This document shows, in pieces, positions 62,080 through 64,000 of a stretch of DNA of 64,000 nucleotides (the stretch's first letter is position 1; each line of letters starts with the position of its first letter). A program made the translations under genes and the position numbers. A model generated the notes under the pieces. It had not been told where the DNA came from. It worked only from the letters and a program-made list of their open reading frames with translations, and ran no database searches. The stretch is from the NCBI GenBank assembly GCA_029975295.1, contig JARKPK010000156.1, positions 23,415-87,414 of the forward strand, read 5' to 3'. This DNA is from Thermoguttaceae bacterium. Its GTDB lineage: Bacteria > Planctomycetota > Planctomycetia > Pirellulales > Thermoguttaceae.

Positions 62080-62115
62080 GAGCGCGAACCCCTCTTTGCT
62101 AAGCGCCGAACTCAA
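62080..62115 (+). repeat. 36-bp spacer between the two repeats
   Basis: The unique sequence between the copies is exactly as long as the repeats. It resembles neither the 36 bases before copy 1 nor those after copy 2, so the repetition ends sharply at the repeat borders. Confidence 0.6.
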
Positions 62116-62151
62116 GTTGTTTTCTCCAATAAGGAATCGGCGCAATGAGAC
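62116..62151 (+). repeat. 36-bp direct repeat, copy 2 (overlaps gene start)
   Basis: This is the second copy of the repeat. Its AAGGA (62131-62135) and ATG (62145-62147) form the ribosome binding site and start codon of the downstream ceramidase-family gene, so the last seven bases are coding. Confidence 0.85.
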
Positions 62152-63599
62152 CCGTTCTGCCGGCCATCGAGACACTCTTGGTTTTGATTGCTCTGTCAAT
62201 GGAATCTAGTGGATCGCCCGCCCGGGGCGCAGAATCGCCATCGCTGCGGGCAGGCGCCGCGGCCGTCGATATCACTCCCCGGCAATTCCCGGTGAATATG
62301 CCCGGCGGATTCAACGAGAACCCGGCCGACGGAGCACATGACCCCCTGCATGCCCGCGCCCTGGTTCTCAGTGACGGCAATGAGACGTTGGCGTTGGTCG
62401 TAGTCGACACCCTCGGGCTTTCCCGCGAAACGGTCGACTCGGCCAAGGCCGCCATCGAGGCCCGTTGCGGACTAGCCCCAAATCGAATCCTTCTTTGCGC
62501 AACACACACGCATAGCGCGCCGCCGTCGGGCACAACGAGCGGGCCGGCCGAGGCCGTCGCCTATCACAAGGTTTTGCTCGACGGCATTGTGGAAGCCGCA
62601 GCGCAAGCGCACGCTGCCTTGCGCCCGGCGGCCGTCGGAGTCGGCGTGCATCCTCTGCCGGAGGAGGTTTTCAATCGCCGCTGGCATCTGAAGCCCGGCA
62701 AGATGCCGCCGAACCCGTTCGGGCAGTTTGATACGGTGAAGATGAACCCCGAGAACAACCCCGACGTGCTCGACCGTCCCGCCGGCCCGACCGATCCCGA
62801 CATTACGGTTTTCTCGGTGCAAGATACAAGCCGGAAGCCGCTGGCCGTGCTGGCGAACTACGCATTGCACTACGTCGGCGGCACGCCGCGAGGCAAGGTG
62901 TCGGCCGATTACTTTGGGGAGTTCGCCCGACTGATGCCTTCACGCGTGAGCAAGAGCGACGGTTTCGTTGCAATGATGACCAACGGGGCGTCTGGCGACA
63001 TCAACAATATCCCCTTTCTGACGACGCGGCCGCCGCGCGAGCCTTTCGAGCAAGTTCGCATCGTCGCGCAGAAGGCGGCCGACGCCGCTTGGCACGCCAG
63101 GCGATCGATCGAATCGCACCGTTCGGATCTGCGACTGGGAATGAGTCAGCGCGAAATATCGCTGCGATACCGCCGCCCAACTGCTGAACAAGTTGCGGCT
63201 GCCAAAGCGGTGCTTGCCATTTCCGATCCGGCCGAACTCGAAAAACTGCCCCGATTGGCCGAGAACTACGCGCGAAGGACGGTGGCCGCTGCCGAGCGAA
63301 AAGAGGAAGCGGCCGACGTCGTGTTGCAGGCTGTGCGCATTGGCGACTTCGCGATTTGCGCAATCCCCTTCGAAACGTTCTGTGAGATCGGCCTCGATCT
63401 GAAAAAACGGAGCCCGTTCCCCCGAACGATGATTATCAGCCACGCCAATGGCAGCACAGGCTACCTGCCCACGCCCGAGCAGCATCGGCTTGGCGGATAC
63501 GAAACTTGGTTGGGCACCTGCCGCGTACAAGAGGACGCGTCCGTCGCGATCACCAACGAACTTCTGGCGATGCTCGCGGAATTGAAGAAGGCATATTGA
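62145..63599 (+). CDS. Neutral/alkaline ceramidase-family hydrolase, exported
   Basis: This 484-residue protein has a signal-peptide-like N-terminus (VLPAIETLLVLIALS) and then the N-terminal domain of neutral ceramidases: RAGAAAVDITPRQFPVNMPG, ALVVVDTLGL and LLCATHTHSAPP (zinc histidines). Near residue 283 is the NGASGDINNI block that corresponds to the catalytic-serine region. Many bacterial homologues lack proven ceramidase activity, and the C-terminal immunoglobulin-like domain of true ceramidases is missing here. An amidase or other zinc hydrolase role is therefore equally possible. The ATG lies in the second 36-bp repeat; an in-frame stop at 62130 rules out longer starts. Confidence 0.85.
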   Translation: MRPVLPAIETLLVLIALSMESSGSPARGAESPSLRAGAAAVDITPRQFPVNMPGGFNENPADGAHDPLHARALVLSDGNETLALVVVDTLGLSRETVDSAKAAIEARCGLAPNRILLCATHTHSAPPSGTTSGPAEAVAYHKVLLDGIVEAAAQAHAALRPAAVGVGVHPLPEEVFNRRWHLKPGKMPPNPFGQFDTVKMNPENNPDVLDRPAGPTDPDITVFSVQDTSRKPLAVLANYALHYVGGTPRGKVSADYFGEFARLMPSRVSKSDGFVAMMTNGASGDINNIPFLTTRPPREPFEQVRIVAQKAADAAWHARRSIESHRSDLRLGMSQREISLRYRRPTAEQVAAAKAVLAISDPAELEKLPRLAENYARRTVAAAERKEEAADVVLQAVRIGDFAICAIPFETFCEIGLDLKKRSPFPRTMIISHANGSTGYLPTPEQHRLGGYETWLGTCRVQEDASVAITNELLAMLAELKKAY

Positions 63600-63836
63600 A
63601 ACTCAAGACAGAAACCCTGCCCGGCCGTCGGTCGGCAGGCCGTCGCCTGCACTCAGCAGCGCGATCGCCGCGCTGCGTCGATCTTTAGGATTATCGAAAG
63701 CCGCCCGACCAGCCCAGCGACTGCGAGAGCCGCTAGGTCATTTGCATTAGTCGGCGATCGCTGCGTGACGAGCGGCGGCCGCACGTAAGCCGGGCGCCGC
63801 ATCGGGTTGCCGATGGCCGAAAGGGAGATTGTCGCC
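63600..63836. other. Intergenic spacer
   Basis: No gene or RNA was seen. The end of the spacer carries AAGGGAG, the ribosome binding site of the next gene. Confidence 0.45.
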
Positions 63837-64000
63837 ATGCCTGCGGTTGTTGGCCAAGACGCGCCGGATTTTACGCTGCCTGCCCTCGACGGAACGGTGT
63901 TCCGCCTTTCCTATTGTCGGGGCAGCGTGGTGGTGCTGTTCTTCTACCCCCGCGACGGCACGCCCTATTGCACGCAAGAGGCTTGCGCGTTCCGAGATCA
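63837..64000 (+). CDS. Bcp-type peroxiredoxin, cut by right window edge
   Basis: The first 54 codons are present. They read MPAVVGQDAPDFTLPALDG and continue to FFYPRDGTPYCTQEACAFRD, where the Cys in TPYCTQEAC is the peroxidatic residue and the next Cys fits the resolving residue of Bcp/PrxQ. No signal peptide is visible, so it is probably cytoplasmic. The ATG at 63837 follows AAGGGAG; an in-frame ATG at 63813 would overlap that site. Confidence 0.85.
   Translation, partial: MPAVVGQDAPDFTLPALDGTVFRLSYCRGSVVVLFFYPRDGTPYCTQEACAFRD

Noticed and set aside
61630..62199. 189-codon minus-strand frame with repeated VSLRRFLIGENN
   Set aside because: The repeated peptide is only the reverse translation of the two 36-bp repeats, and the Leu-rich part is the antisense of a purine-rich tract.

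Overview
The window reads as a piece of a high-GC planctomycete chromosome (order Pirellulales or close relatives). Supporting signs are a 23S-5S rRNA unit with no 16S gene beside it, a tandem run of eight formylglycine sulfatases, twin-arginine and other exported proteins with planctomycete-style architectures (a membrane-anchored Pro/Ala-rich prenyltransferase-fold protein, an FHA-GAF-SpoIIE protein), a mitochondrial/spirochaete-type EF-G, and a Gram-negative outer-membrane pair (BamD-like and LptE-like lipoproteins). The assignment rests on gene content only; no 16S sequence is present. Many starts lack a clear Shine-Dalgarno sequence, so several start sites were chosen from family alignments or signal peptides.

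Layout. 1-6.9 kb: end of a TPR protein, rpsT, a YhcC-type radical SAM enzyme, an FHA-GAF-SpoIIE phosphatase, an exported TIM-barrel protein and cysK, the last behind an unusually AT-rich leader. 7.1-13.8 kb: a secreted beta-helix (pectate-lyase-like) protein, a secreted BSP-family metalloprotease-like protein and an EF-G. 13.8-17.6 kb: a self-contained rRNA unit with two promoter candidates, a boxA-like site, a processing stem, 23S, 5S and a terminator. 18-32.7 kb: an exported SGNH hydrolase-like protein, then housekeeping genes (tsaB, a metallophosphoesterase, cysS, ispF, a prenyltransferase-repeat protein, a thiD2-thiE fusion, a TPR membrane protein, clpC, an MBL hydrolase). 32.7-35.7 kb: a promoter-to-terminator unit with no convincing ORF, read as a structured RNA of about 260 nt, followed by an orphan N6-adenine DNA methyltransferase. 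36-40.4 kb: a pyruvoyl arginine decarboxylase and, on the other strand, fliD-fliS with a strongly expanded FliD. 40.4-44.5 kb: an exported peroxiredoxin, lptE, bamD and recO. 44.5-58.1 kb: eight sulfatases, all on the minus strand. 58.7-64 kb: folE, an FMN reductase, an SDR-DUF2867 protein, a two-copy 36-bp repeat, a ceramidase-family hydrolase and the start of a Bcp-type peroxiredoxin.

How it fits together. The sulfatases, the beta-helix protein, the SGNH hydrolase, the BSP protein and the ceramidase-like enzyme suggest an organism that degrades sulfated polysaccharides and other biopolymers outside the cytoplasm. The five most downstream sulfatases are packed tightly and run directly into recO, bamD and lptE on the same strand. 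No sulfatase-maturating enzyme, glycoside hydrolase, transporter or regulator accompanies them here. No mobile element, tRNA or cas gene was recognised.

The items most worth following up are the putative structured RNA at 32799-33058, the 36-bp repeat / 36-bp spacer / 36-bp repeat unit at 62044-62151 whose second copy supplies the start codon of the ceramidase gene, the orphan methyltransferase, the repeat-expanded FliD and the sulfatase array.
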